A DNA stretch of 64,000 nucleotides from Trichobilharzia szidati (lineage: Eukaryota > Platyhelminthes > Trematoda > Strigeidida > Schistosomatidae). Below, piece by piece: positions 10,471 through 22,588 of the stretch. The stretch is taken from contig OX235271.1 of the NCBI GenBank assembly GCA_944472155.2, positions 123,447,329-123,511,328 on the forward strand, in the 5' to 3' direction. How positions within the stretch are numbered: the first letter of the stretch is position 1; every line of letters starts with the position of its first letter. The position numbers and the translations under genes are program-made. The notes beneath the pieces are model-generated. The model saw only the letters and a program-made list of their open reading frames with translations, ran no database searches and was not told where the DNA came from.

Positions 10471-11584
10471 AAGAGTTTACACCTAGTCAGGAAGCAATAA
10501 ATAATTACTTGATGATTACTTTTGACCATTAAAGGCACGAATCACCTACAGCTATATCTTTGTGTCAGAATATTTTTCAACGTTTTGTAGGCTGTTCTAA
10601 ATCGATTATGCGTGAATTCACTGCGCATGTTTGATTAAAATTACACCTGAGGGATAAACATATTCACATACAGACGTATATATATCAATATGAAGGACAT
10701 ATGTGTTGATTAATATACTTTTTCTCCTTCTTTTTCCTGACTTTTTCAAATGCAGCTGTAGAAAAACAACTGTCAGATGTATTGCTCTTTCTACTTCACA
10801 CTGATCTGTTTTTATGTCTTTCTATAAAAGACAAAATGTTTTCATCAATATCAGCGGACAAAGAAGTGCACTGTAAGGCTGAAATTTCTTTCCGTTCTCT
10901 CCTCTGTTTCTATTTTGTTGCTATTCACATCAAAGGAAAATTATCGTCCAAATAAATAAAAATGTGTGACTATTTCAATGTATCATAAAGACTACTGAAG
11001 GCTTTTACTCAAAACTATGATAATATTATTATTACCGCTGACTATCAATCACTTTTTCCATAACAAGATTTCATAAATAATATTTGAAAAACAGTTGAGT
11101 TCAGCAAGAAAGATAAAATTTTTAATTTCCCCAGTTAATTTCAAGTCATATTTTGTCACGAATGGATTTCACGAAGAAAACCATTAAAAATGAAGGCTGT
11201 TTAGTTTTAGTTCAAGTACTTTTCAGTGGCTTTCACATACCGGAAAACTTAGGAAGGCGAAAATCAGCTAAGTTAATCAGTTTCATATTGGATGAGATTC
11301 ACTAAGGAAATTTGAATTCAGATGAAACAACACTTCAGTGTTTCTTACTTTTCAATCGTCCTTCCCTTCCTGGTGAGATATTTTTCGAGCATCATGGTTG
11401 GGTAAACTGATTTTAACAACTGATTCGTTAAAGAAGAACAAGGGGTTCTTAATTTAAATGAAGTTTATAGTCAGTGTCTTAAATTCTTATGGTACAAGCA
11501 TCCATATGCATGTATGTGTGCTCTTAGTTATTAAGGTTTCATCACATTACTGCTTTTTATAAATGTTTATTATTATTTATTTTA
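10471..11584. other. Intronic sequence, nothing recognised
   Basis: AT-rich sequence with no coding or repeat signal noticed. Confidence 0.4.
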
Positions 11585-11810
11585 ATCCTTTACGTTCCTA
11601 GTGGAACATAAGTCTTCAAGCTCCAGCTTTGAAGTTCCGGTAGCAGTGTTTTCATTTTACGGGGTTGGGTTGCGAGCCTTACGCCCAACCTTCCCTCTTG
11701 ACCGGGATTACTACCGGCCTAGTGAAATTTTTGAGTGCGTCAGCTGAAGATCGAACTCCGGACCACGTGTATCAGAGTGGCGAGCGTTCTATCGCTGAAC
11801 CATCGATGCA
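11585..11810 (-). mobile_element. SINE-B (tRNA-headed, RTE-tailed)
   Basis: Read on the minus strand: tRNA-like head (tgcatcgatgg...gttcgatctt), a body shared with the RTE 5' leader, then a tail (agcttgaagactta..., gttccactaggaacg) that matches the RTE 3' end. This is a diverged copy. Confidence 0.75.
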
Positions 11811-14495
11811 TAAACGTTTACTAACAAGTTCTTATTTCAACAACTGTTTGTTTAAATTCTTTCATTTTGGTAATGAAACTTTCCACGGTCTATTAAAGCT
11901 TTTGGTCGTTGTATTTCTAGAATAAAATCTCTGTTTGATGTTTATGTTACTAGACATTAAGGGAAGGAAAGAAACATCTCACAAAAACTAGTACTGTTAT
12001 TAGACAGTACTCGTTAGACATTATTTATCACAGAATAAGGTATTTTATGATGTTGCTGAGTTACTTCGATCTACAGTGGTAAAAGTAATTTGTTTTAGCA
12101 GCTTGCAGTTTCATGTATACACTATATTGTGTCTTTGCCCGTGTCGTTTCATAACAAGCTCTAAACTGTTGCCAGTATTGCAGCAGGGAGAGGGATAGAG
12201 CATATTTCAATGCAAGTAGAGTCAGTCACTCTAAACAGCGCCTCCTCCAATCTCTGTCCAGGTTTTTTTCTCTTTATTTTAATGACCAAAGCAGATCATG
12301 TCCCTTGGCATCTCCCCAAGGCTATGAAATCAGGAACATCTTATTAGGATTCCTGCGCATCGGAGACATGCTAACATGTCTCGTGGAAATGAGATCCCAC
12401 CTCCAATCCACGATTCACACAACCTCGCTTCATCATGTACCTTGGCGGATAGCGTATGCCCTTACGACTATCGTATTAGGATCACCAAGGTCTTATGACC
12501 CATACTAGCCGTCATTCAGTCCACATACATACTACGGCCCCTAACCTCTGTCACTACATCTACTCTGCCTGTCTGGGACCCCACACTCTCATATAGCCAA
12601 GGGACAGACAGAATATGGACAAGAGGTCAGATCGTATGGTTCCACGAGGCGAGTAAAAGAATCTTACTCATGTTTTCAGTAGTCTAACCTCTTACAAACA
12701 TATGATGTATACACATTCGTCACAGTGATGAATGCGAGATGTTTGTTAACAATAAATTGCCAAAAAATGATAGCTAACACCTAACTGGTAAAGTAATCTG
12801 ACCTTTTCAATGAAAAATACCGGCTATAATTGTAAACGCGACGTGGCTTTCTTCATTGCTTTAGATAAATCTTCTAATGAGTCACAATAAGTATGATAAC
12901 TAAGTTCATGACTGCGTGTAGTATAACATTTGAGGTTTATTATGACTACTTTTCAGTAAGCATACTTTTACATTTAACAAAAATTATATGTACTGAATAT
13001 GACCACTCAAAGATGGTCATACTGGATAAGTAGTAAAAAAGTTAAGCGGTAAGAAAAAACACTTTCTCTTTTCTTGTGACTTACATCAGATCCTACCAGC
13101 TTAATGTAACACTCCATTGCTTTTGAACCAGTAGAATTGGCGCGAAATATCATTGATCCATTGCCTTAATTTAGAATAAACAAAATGATGAATTTCACAC
13201 CAGTTAGTTAGTGTAAACTGTTTAACAAATATAAAATAATACATTTGCATTACAGACCTGCTAGTGCTTATTTGAATGACAGTTAGAGAAAAAAAAAATA
13301 AAATGAGCCACATAGTTCCATAGTATTTCGAAAATAAAGGGCGGTCTCTGATAATTTAGATTTCATGCTGTGTATGTTATGTTAAGTATATCTTCCCGTC
13401 CAATAAGACAAACCAGCCTAGTAATGCTTCTTATTATTCACCATAAAGTATTCTGTTAAGAGGATTTTTGCCCTTTTCTTAATAATACGGCACGTGATTA
13501 GTTAATGCATAATCATATTCGAGAAATATTTAGGCTTTCTTAAGTAGTACGTACAAACATGTTTATTAGCATATCGTTGCGTATTGAGAAAGCGAGTGCA
13601 AGATAAAAGGAAACATTAGAAGAGAAAATTACTACCTACTGTAATTTGATCTGTCGGCTAACTCAATGGCATTTGACAGTAATCATGCTCTCGTCATTGT
13701 AAAGACTATTATTGTCTTTGAAAAATACAAAGAAGTTGGACTTATGAATATGTTATCAGAAGGAAGGAGATGAAATTTCCCATAAATATTGAGAAAAATA
13801 TATTCAGTTCATTTGTCCTTTAAGTAGACGACTGACATTAAAAATTCGCTTGATGAAATCCACAGATGGCGGGCTAGGATACCCACAACTTTGGAAGAAA
13901 GTAAATATTCACTACCATGGCGGAATAGAAGTTCATATAGATATTTATGTGATTCTTCTTAATTCCTAATGTGTATTTCAGAGGTTGTTTTACCTTATTA
14001 ATCATTATTGTTATTGTAACGGGAGGGATATTGGATTTGTCGGTTCGTTCCACCGTTACTTTAGCATAACGACAATATCCTACTGACTTATGCTGAGAAG
14101 ACAAGATTTATTTCTCCATGCAAAATGCAACGTCACTAGGAATTGCAGCTATTAATACAGTCATTTTATAATACCAATAAATTACTAGTTTAAGAAATTA
14201 TAACTATTTTTCGACCAGTTAGCACGTACCAAGAAAAATCCACTGACCTAACCCTTACTCGACTTTAGAGTCAGATGTCTAGTTTGCAGGTCACGTAAAC
14301 AATGAGTCACAATACACCTCTTCTAATTGGTGGGATACAAAGGTTAACTCAAGAGGACAAATAGCTCTAAGAAGGTAAGTTCTTTACTCAGATCGAACTG
14401 ACCAAAACACCTGGAACGTATTTTATCCGAGAAATCGCATCCAGAATTACTTAATAAGTCAGTTCAGTTGTGCCTGATTATTACTGGGGATTGCA
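11811..14495. other. Intronic sequence with an unclassified GC-richer block
   Basis: Mostly AT-rich intron. Bases 12140-12670 stand out: more GC, few homopolymers, words such as ccttggcatctcccc. It has no convincing open frame and no second copy in this window, and could be part of an unrecognised repeat. No other signal was seen. Confidence 0.35.
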
Positions 14496-14524
14496 AAGAA
14501 GAAGAAGAAGGAGGAGGAGAGGAG
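14496..14524. repeat. Purine repeat (GAA/GGA) next to an exon donor
   Basis: A run of GAA then GGA units. Read in gene direction it is a CCT/CTT pyrimidine tract starting about 15 bases inside the intron after the exon at 14540-14708, an unusual place for such a tract. Confidence 0.8.
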
Positions 14525-14539
14525 AATACACAAACTCAC

Positions 14540-14708
14540 CATTGTTATTGATATCTTCACGCAGCAATTCTGTTAGCAATTCAGCTACCGACAAGTCTGA
14601 TGACTTTTCAAAAATATTCACAAGACAACTAGCTAATTCTTCTTTTTGTTTAGCAGATAATTTTACTTCTAAACTCTTGATTAAATCCAAATATTTTGTC
14701 TTAATGAA
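14540..14708 (-). CDS. RasGAP exon, first helices of the GAP domain
   Basis: The exon has 56 codons plus one base, FIKTKYLDLIKSLEV onward, with KEELASCLVNIFEKS matching KEEVASALVHILQST of SynGAP-family proteins. It ends EDINNN plus G. The acceptor is ttttcag/TTC and the donor CAATG/GTGAGT. It begins in phase 0, as required by the exon at 16117-16679. Known family role: these helices form the N-terminal part of the GAP fold that holds Ras. Confidence 0.9.
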
Positions 14709-14884
14709 CTGAAAAGCAAGAAAAAAAACTGTCTTTAGAATCACAGGGGTTGTTAAAATTTGTCTAGACATATTTACTAAAAAAAGCAATATAATAGGCG
14801 AAATTCAGCAAAGTTATAGCACAGAATTTATAACAGTTATACACATATTTGCTGAAAAAATGTGGCTATGAAAGAATGAAAGAC

Positions 14885-15420
14885 TAATTTAAAGTTTGGT
14901 TGGAGGATTTCATCATTAGCCGACATCGGTTAGAGAATCAGTGGAAAACCAACAGGGAGTACTGGACAGCTGTTTCGTCCTAGTTTGGGACTCTTCAGCA
15001 TTGCGCACCCACCACCTGGGTTCGAACTCAGGAACTTCTATTTACAAGGCGAGTGAGCTCATAGACCAACCATTAAACCACTGAGACCCTATCCAATGGT
15101 TCATGAATTCCAACTTCTGCCAATTCACGACATAGTGCGACCACTTGGCAATGTCTTCGATGAGCAACTGTCCTCACCTTCGACCTGCTGTAACCCTACT
15201 AGTCACGGCTTCCCACTAGAATCCTAGGTAACTACCTGAATAGGGCCAGTCACTAGTGAGCATGGGTGGGTGCGTACTGTTGGGGAGTCCCAAACTAGGA
15301 TAAAACAGTTGTACTGTCAGGTTTTCCAATGGATCTCTAACCTATGTCAGTTCATGATGAAATCCTCCAATGAAATCAAAACAAAAATCTCTACAAACCA
15401 ATACTTGATAATTTGAAGTT
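14885..15420. mobile_element. Family A hammerhead element, subfamily 1, with 12-bp target duplication
   Basis: Flanks taatttaaagtt (14885-14896) and taatttgaagtt (15409-15420) match at 11 of 12 bases. The left two thirds is a full minus-strand unit with an intact-core hammerhead (14959-15010), tRNA-like B-box and body. The right end is a plus-strand partial unit with a dead hammerhead (about 15270-15315, core TTGGGGA, GAAA lost) and the mirrored outer arm (tcatgatgaaatcctcc). Confidence 0.82.
14959..15010 (-). ncRNA. Hammerhead ribozyme, intact catalytic core
   Basis: On the minus strand the order is stem I, CTGAAGA (14998-14992), stem II GTCC/GGAC with a 7-base loop, GAAA, a self-complementary ACAGCTGT stem III, and GTC at the cleavage site (cut expected between 14965 and 14964). 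All core positions of the CUGANGA/GAAA/NUH consensus are present. Stem I on the 5' side (GCAATG) pairs only partly with CAGTAC. Stem III is very short, as in the schistosome Sm-alpha hammerheads, which act best as dimers. Activity is inferred. Confidence 0.75.
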
Positions 15421-16116
15421 GTAATCCCCTAGCCTATGGAACAGATTTATAAATTGTGGACGTCAAAATGGAAGTTGTCAGATATTGTTTTACTGATTTA
15501 CACTTGCTATGTCTTTACAGTTTACTATATATGAATATGAATAAAAATCCGTTCATTTCCATCTTTGATAAATAACTACTGAAGATTGGAGAGTGCTGAA
15601 CAGCTGTTGCCTTGCACTTCGTAATCTGAACAGTAATGTTAGTTGAAGAACACAGAAAGAACTGAGTGAAGGACTGTATCCTCCAACAGAAGCACTTAAC
15701 CCCTTGAATGTTATGTAACACTCTAGTTTTCTGGGTTTCGTTTCAGTTCGATATACCACATAGCCGTCATATGTATCACTGATGAGAAAACATCCTACTT
15801 CCTCTAATAAAATTAAGCTCATACAACTAAACATTTGATTAGTTTGTGGAAAGCAACCATAAACAATCATCTGGAAAAGTATTTAATGTGATGATGAATT
15901 CAGAAATAAGTAGCTCCATGTTCTGAAGTCATGAAAATGCGAAATGTCTTTGCAATCTCTGTTTCTGCATGCTATTCAATTTATGCAAAAGTATGATGTG
16001 GACAATAAATGTTAAATTTTTTAAAGTTAAAACACTCATTTAATACTGAAATAATAAAAAGCATTAGAGGCTTAAATAATGCTGTTCCTTAAAGGAAAAA
16101 AGGATGATAAGTTTAC
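15421..16116. other. Intronic sequence, nothing recognised
   Basis: End of the 1.4-kb intron between 16117 and 14708. A 105-codon open stretch on the minus strand (15553-15870) has no splice sites in a fitting phase and resembles nothing known. Confidence 0.4.
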
Positions 16117-16679
16117 CTCTTTTAGCGCATCATAGCATACAATAGGTAGAATGTCAACGACTTCATAATGAATTTTCATTCTTATTTGAGGTAAAGAATT
16201 TTCGGGTAGAATAAAATTTGTCGTACTTGAATTGCTGTTTGGTGAATGACATGGAGTATTATTTGTAACAAATGATGACTTAGGACTACTTTTATTATTT
16301 TTATTCATATTTATATCTGTACTAATACCAGCTGTCCATGAAGTTTTCTTCTTCGACTGTTCAATAGGAGTATACTTTGCTTCATCATTACTTGGTTTGT
16401 TATTTGAGCTCTGTGAGTTATTTATTCCTGAAAATGCACTGGAATAACCAAAACATGTAGCTGGAGTAGAATGTTTCCTAAAGCGTCCAGATCGTCCGCT
16501 AACTGAATTCATTAGTGAAGATTGATTTGTGTCATTCTGTTCTTGTAGTTGGTGCTGCTGACTACCTTGTAGGCTCTCGAGATAATTTAAATTTGGACCC
16601 AGTTGTGGAGGTTGCATTGTGAACCATTGTTGTACTTCGCATTGTTTTGATTCATCATTGAGTGGAATAGTGACATAGG
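16117..16679 (-). CDS. RasGAP exon: end of C2 domain with a low-complexity insert
   Basis: The exon has two bases and 187 codons. It begins YVTIPLNDE and QQWFTM, matching the last C2 strands (YVGLVTVP, EQWYPV), and ends LPQIRMKIHYEVVDILP...ALKE, matching [20 protein letters not shown]. Between them lie about 120 residues rich in Ser, Asn, Gln and Lys. Human SynGAP has a glycine-rich insert at the same place, so a variable loop there is a family trait. The acceptor is caatag/CC and the donor AAAGAG/GTAAAC. It joins 23982-24082 in phase 1 and 14540-14708 in phase 0. Confidence 0.93.
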
Positions 16680-17357
16680 CTATTGTAAAAAAATAACAAA
16701 TATAGTTATGTAATCATTATTTTGTTTTAAACTAGTTAACTTAAAATACTATATTTGAATTGTTTGCTTATTAAGTAAATGATAAAGAACTGGTATAGCT
16801 TAGTTAAGTCTCTGAAGATAATCAACTGCAAAAGCGTGAAGATAACTGTACTCTTCTATGCAGATATTTATACAGAACGATTCTGGGGAGAGTCAACCGC
16901 TAATTAAAAGACTTCCAATCATATTAAGTTGTAGACTGATAAGGAACATCTGCGTACTGCAGGGATTTTCTGTGTGATGAACAGTAAGAGTGTTTCCGTG
17001 AAATGTCATACTCCCTTGTTCCAGGTAATCTTTCTATATCATTCGTACTTTGACCAGTATGAAACATGTATTTGATCACAAGATATATATATATATATGC
17101 AGTGCCTTGCTATTTCTACCTACAAAGGACTTTTAAAATAATATCAAAGCTGTGAGTTTGTATTTCTTTACCTAACTTTATAAACCAAGAGTTTATCAAT
17201 TGTATTGCGATTTAAATATCAAAATATTACACGATGAAGATAAAACCTTTGGTACCACCCAAAATAAGTCTCAACAAAGAAATAACAACTTAGAGACATG
17301 TACTCCATGAATACCAATGCATTTTACTTCAAGATGGGTTTGATATTTTTTATATTT
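16680..17357. other. Intronic sequence with a short (AT)n tract
   Basis: No gene seen. An AT microsatellite lies at about 17082-17097. Confidence 0.4.
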
Positions 17358-17999
17358 AAAAAAAGTAATAATGATATTGGATGGTTGGAGGCAATCGGCC
17401 ACAGGAAGCCTTTCCTGACCTAGGTTTCGTGCTAGTTGCCACAAACCAGTCAGCAAGGCGTATCTGCGACCTTGAAGGAACTCATATCCCTTCTGAGATT
17501 CGAACCCGCGTCACCCAGTGCTGCAGTCAGAGACGTTACCATTGAGCTGTTCAGGCTCGTGATTGACCTCCTGTAGGACTGTAGTGGATATTTTGATTGG
17601 ACTAGAAAGGACTGGACACATCACACTAGTAACCAGTGTATCCAATACAGTCCCACAGAAGGTCAAACGCGAGCCCAAATAGCTCAGTGGTAACGTCTCT
17701 GACTGCAGCACTGGGTAACGCCGGTTCGTATCTCAGAAGGGATATGATATCCTTCAAGGTTGCAGATACGCCTTGCTGACTGGTGAGTGCCAACTAGCAC
17801 GAAACCCAGGTCAAGCAAGGCTTCCTGTGGCCGATTGCCTCCAACCATTTAACATCAACTATTCAACGTGCACCGTGATGGCAAGCCACCTAGAATGGTA
17901 GCCACACTGCAAACCTGGCTGGTAGAATTCAGTCTGCATCAAAGAAAGGACTAGACACATCACACTAGTAACCAGTGTCCAATCAAAAAAGGTAATAAT
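17358..17999. mobile_element. Family C element, two tRNA-like arms, 15-bp target duplication
   Basis: Flanks aaaaaaagtaataat (17358-17372) and aaaaaaggtaataat (17985-17999) match at 14 of 15. The left arm (minus) carries a tRNA-like segment (about 17490-17560, gattcgaaccc). The right arm (plus) carries the mirrored one (17668-17745, tagctcagtggtaacg and ggttcgtatct). The right arm continues through an outer block (gtgcaccgtgatggcaagcc) that the left arm lacks. The ends and centre show it was inserted as one unit. Confidence 0.82.
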
Positions 18000-19145
18000 C
18001 CTTGATAAACACAAGAAGACAAAGACTCCTAATAGTTTGTAGCCTATGACTGTGAATGAACAAAAAAAGAGTTAAATTTATATTCTATGAACCAAGTTTT
18101 ATCAATAACAGAGTTAGGAGTGAGTTACTTCAGTTCATCATTTGTCCTTAATTCTGACAACTTGCATCATGAGGCTGTAGTTTGTTAATCAGTAAAATTC
18201 ACTAATGTTTATATTCAAGCGCTAAGATTCCTACAGCTTAGGCATATTTTTATAACTATAATTCTTTACTTTCTGACAATAAATAACCATCGCGTTATAT
18301 TAGACATTTTTGAAAATCACCTAAAATACTTCAAAAACAATGGCGGGATCATTGTGGGATAAACTGGTGTCTAGAAATGAGGAAGATTATTAAGACGATT
18401 ACTAAATGAAGTCTTCATGTCTCCTTTTTTGCCATTTTGTAGATTACAGATAACCTGCATGTTGCTAGCGTATGCAAATACATTAGAATAAGTGTGTCCA
18501 AATACTAGTTCACTCATAATCCTTTATCTTTTGCATGACTTAGCAACATATCGTTTACTGCCAGTCGAATTTTGTTTGCCTCATTGTCATCTGTGAAAAG
18601 ATGACATACCTTTTCGTTACTGAATATTGTTTATTGTCAACTTATGTTTATTCGTCTTTTATTATAAATGTTTCATCAATTTGTTTATATAAATATACAC
18701 TGAAAACTACAGTGACTTGTGTATTTACATCAAAAGTATTATGACTGGAAATGCAGTAGCATTCGATCAATTTCAACTAGATAAATGTAGATAAAGGTGA
18801 AGTACTGTACCGAGTAAAATCAGAGGCCTGTTTTACTGACCATGTTTTGCCATAATTCTAACTAATCGATATGATGACTTTATAAGTATGCTATATAACT
18901 GCTACGTATTTTTTGGAAAAATAACTTCACCAATAAGGCATGAACAATACTAGAAAGAGTTCCATTAAGTTCAGGTGAATTAGCACCTGAGGACAGACTA
19001 AAAATCGTAATGTCCAAGTAATGTGAGGAACAGTGTTGTCAGTTCAAAAATTAAAACAGATTATTGAAAAGAATATGTTCTTTCCAACAATTCCTCCTCA
19101 GGCTCTACAGTTAAATATGTCTACGTTCATTAGATAATAAGTTTT
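18000..19145. other. Intronic sequence, nothing recognised
   Basis: AT-rich, no repeat family or coding signal seen. Confidence 0.4.
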
Positions 19146-19425
19146 CAAATAACATAGATTTGTAGCTCAGGTGGATGATTTAAACGTGTTTGCGTTCTCT
19201 CAGCTGAGTGGCTTAATTGCTAAGTTCTTATTGTCCTTCTATACAACATCTTCAGCAGAAGTTTCAGTATTAAATGAACCTATTTGAAATAATGGAGATT
19301 TGTAGCTCAGTGGAATGATTTTGAATTAGTTGTGTTCTCTGAGCTGGTTGAGCTCTCGTCATCCTTCTAGACAATATCTTCAGCGCAGGTTTTAGTATGA
19401 AATGGATTTATTTGAATTCTCCATA
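19146..19425 (-). mobile_element. Two tandem Penelope-like 3' terminal repeats
   Basis: Two direct copies of about 135-140 bp (19151-19290 and 19291-19425) both contain, on the minus strand, gctgaagat, then a hairpin, then a decayed GAAA, and the word gatttgtagctca on plus. The same unit occurs once at 29235-29375 on the plus strand after a Penelope-like coding region. Tandem terminal repeats are usual for these elements. The hammerhead-like parts are damaged (TAAG and GAGA for GAAA). Confidence 0.6.
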
Positions 19426-20279
19426 AATGATCTAATTGTGTCTCCTGGCAACCATTGTCGTGACTGGTTGTTAATTTACATCTCTATTGTTCATTTTCAT
19501 TGACTTGAATGATGAGTGTGCCTTATACGGTGTTGAAATTAATTGAAAGCAATGATTGTTAGTAGGGTTACAAGGCGTATTCTAATCATTCAGACTGTGT
19601 CATGTGAACACTATAAAGCTGAAATAGGATTAGATAACAAAAATAGGGGGCAGATTTATAGGTATGTGTTAACGACACTGCATAAACACAGATAATAAGG
19701 GAGAATGTAGTCCTAAGTTAGTCTCAATTCACGCGGGTACAAATTAAATTAAAATTGAAATGAATTAAGACACTATGGACTGTGAATCTGTGTACGTAAG
19801 CTGTTGAAGATCAAAATTAAACGGCTTCATGTTCATCAGAATTTCTCGACTTTAAGGCCGGTTTTGTTGGTGGTAGATGTTGTACATGTTTCTGGTATAA
19901 GGGTAATTCGGGCTGCTTTTTTATTTCATTCGCTATCTATTCCACTGTTTACCGAATTCGAAGTCTAACCACTTATGTTAAATTGGTAGGAAGACGGTAA
20001 ATCACAGAGAATGATTAATCTATATTAGCTGTGGGTTTGTTGTGCCAGTACTCAGTACTTTGAGCCCTCAATACACTGTTAATCTCACTGGAAGATGTTC
20101 ACGAGCCCGGCCAGATAAATTCCTAGAAGAGGTGCCACAGGAGCAGCTATGTTGATTAGTATAACAGCAGGAAGTGACTAGTCAGTGTAATTCAGTATCG
20201 GTTCTACCACTGAACATGTGGAAAACGTAATTTGTAGTTTTCCTACAATTAAACTTGTTTAACTAGATTCGGATGGATT
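19426..20279. other. Intronic sequence, probably Penelope-like remnants
   Basis: This lies between the reverse transcriptase remnant and the terminal repeats of the same orientation. No readable endonuclease motif was found. Confidence 0.3.
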
Positions 20280-21270
20280 GTGAATCACCATTATCTCACT
20301 CGGTATATTACTTATCAGATGCATTCGAACTGAATGTATAATGGCATTTCATAATCAGCTGGTTAATGTTACTTCATTTTTTTACTTTGATGTGTTTCCT
20401 TACAAATTCACTCGAATAACCACTTTGAAGTAGGGTATTTTGTGACTGTAAGAGTTCTTCGATTGTATCATCACAACATTAACCTTTATTCTCTGGTTGA
20501 GAGAATTTATCAGACCTCACTTTTATTTTGAGGGGAGGGAACTAAGTGAGTGTGTATACTGCTCAGTCCACATACTTTTGTTACTTAAATTTCTCTTTGT
20601 TGACCCATCTATTTTTCCTGGAAGGTCATCCAAAAAGTCTATCTCGCTTTTCGACTGTTCATCACGTGTAAACTCTATTACTGCTTGTAGTTTAAAAATC
20701 GATTAGGTGTCTGATCTACGTCTATTTTCTCACTAAGGTTGAAGGTGTCATTCAGCTGTAAACTTTATGAATGGTCGAATAGACTATCTAGTTTTGTTGA
20801 GAATGTGTCTGCTAAAATGGAACTCAAGGGAGATTCCAGCTTCACTTGTCTGCGTAATTCTCCGCTAAATTTGAAAATAACTTCATCTTATTCTTAAGCA
20901 GTAATTCGTTAGGCTTATTTAATGGAATGTCAATGTTCATAGATTATTCCTCCAACTCTTTATACATGTAGTTGAAATTCTCTATCAATAGAGAGCTCAG
21001 GAATGTAGACGTTACATCCAAGGATATCATCATTTCGTTCTTGATATTGACATTTTTGATCTTACCTCTGAATTAAAACACACCTTTTACCTTCTGTCAC
21101 ACTACCTGTTTGTATAAATTTATCAGAATAGTCATCAGTCATTTCACCAGATTATAGTATTGGGAATTTACTTTGTTGGGAAAGATTTTTATTAGCATGA
21201 ATCAGTACCTGTCAGTTTAACTGTTTCACACAGAGTTAGTGAAATTAACTTTTCTTCTTTCAGTTTTTTC
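20280..21270 (-). mobile_element. Penelope-like reverse transcriptase remnant
   Basis: On the minus strand, in broken frames: MMISLDVTSTF (RT motif like LVSFDVVSLF), EFTRDEQSKSEIDFLDDL, KSMWTEQYTHS (like WTGQYTHF), and LLQSQNTLLQSGYSSEF. These follow the order of the Penelope-like RT C-terminal half. Several stops and shifts make it a pseudogene. Confidence 0.65.
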
Positions 21271-22588
21271 AAAGATGCAATAAGTTTATGCTCAATTTTA
21301 TCATTTAAATCGTTTTGGTTTTTTCAGTTTATGAAATTTTTCGAGGTGGAAATGTGTGTGTATATATGATGTACATGGCTACGTCAATCACAGACATTTG
21401 AAGGCCTAGAGATAACACTTCAAATTGTTTTATGTCTAAATCAGTGGTAGGACATTTATGCGCTTAAATTCTAGGGTATTTTGAAGATTAGCTATTGGTT
21501 ATTTGCTATTTTTAATCCTCTAATAAGCTCAACAAACATTTTCTCTGCTTGTTTCCTGGTAACTTGCAAAATATTTTTGATGAGTGGATATTTAAGATTA
21601 TCTGGTACCTGGTTCACTGCATATTGTCGTCGGAACACATTCTTTTGTGTTTACTATCTACATATAGAGAATGAGTAAATTTGGTTTAATGGAGACTTTT
21701 TCAATCTGTTTGTGTTGGAATGAACTCGACAGAGAGTCAATGAATTATAATGTAGTTTGGGATAATGATTTGATTGGATACAGTTCCTTAGAAAACTCAT
21801 TGTGGTCCCTGCTTTTTCCATAATAGCCTGAAAGTCGCTTGTAGGACACTCATTTACCGCGAATAAAATCTCTAAAATGATTCATTCTGATAACAGAATA
21901 TCATACCAAATATGCGGTCATATACTTATTCCCGTTGAACTGAATTCAATTAACATTTGAATTTAAGCATTTCTAGTCTCTGCCTTAATGATTCGTTGCT
22001 ATAACAAGGAAACCGTTTGTAGTTGACATATACAAACTTCTTATTTACTTTAAATGGATACATATATAACTGTAGGGCCTTAGAAGAAGATAGTGAAAAG
22101 AATATTCTTTGTTCAATGTCGTTTGCCTTTTTTGGTAATATTTAATCATTATAGATAAAGGATGTTATTACCTGTCAACTTTTTTAAAAGTCAGGTAATT
22201 TAAAAGAAATTTTGCTTCCATTTTATAGAATCCTATCGGTTTTTAATTACACAGTGTCTGGTAACTGGTATATTTTAGTTTTATTCAGAACAGCTGGAGG
22301 AGCTTCTTGTTCTTTTTGCTTTGTTGGTATTATCCGCATAAGTTATTCAATATTATCAGTGCAGTTGAAAAAATACTTTTGTTTTCAAACTAAATGAAAA
22401 ACAATATACCTCCCTTAAAAGGTAGTAATACATTAGCAGTAGTTGAAATCTCTTTTCTTCAGGTGAATATAACCATTATGATAGAATTCCCTTCTATCAT
22501 TCATCGTAAGTAGAACTGTATCACAGGATGCTTTATCATGTAGACATGTGTAATAGAGAATCATTTTCTTTAAAAAGTCTTGGTTATT
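21271..22588. other. Degenerate repeat-rich intron, nothing firm
   Basis: Probably old Penelope-like sequence, since it lies between two fragments in the same orientation. No motif could be read. Confidence 0.3.

Noticed and set aside
14470..14712. 80-codon plus-strand open frame across the GAA repeat
   Set aside because: It is the reverse of the RasGAP exon at 14540-14708, which has splice sites, phase agreement and homology.
15553..15870. 105-codon minus-strand open frame next to a RasGAP exon
   Set aside because: No acceptor or donor in a phase that joins 16117 to 14708, which already join directly.
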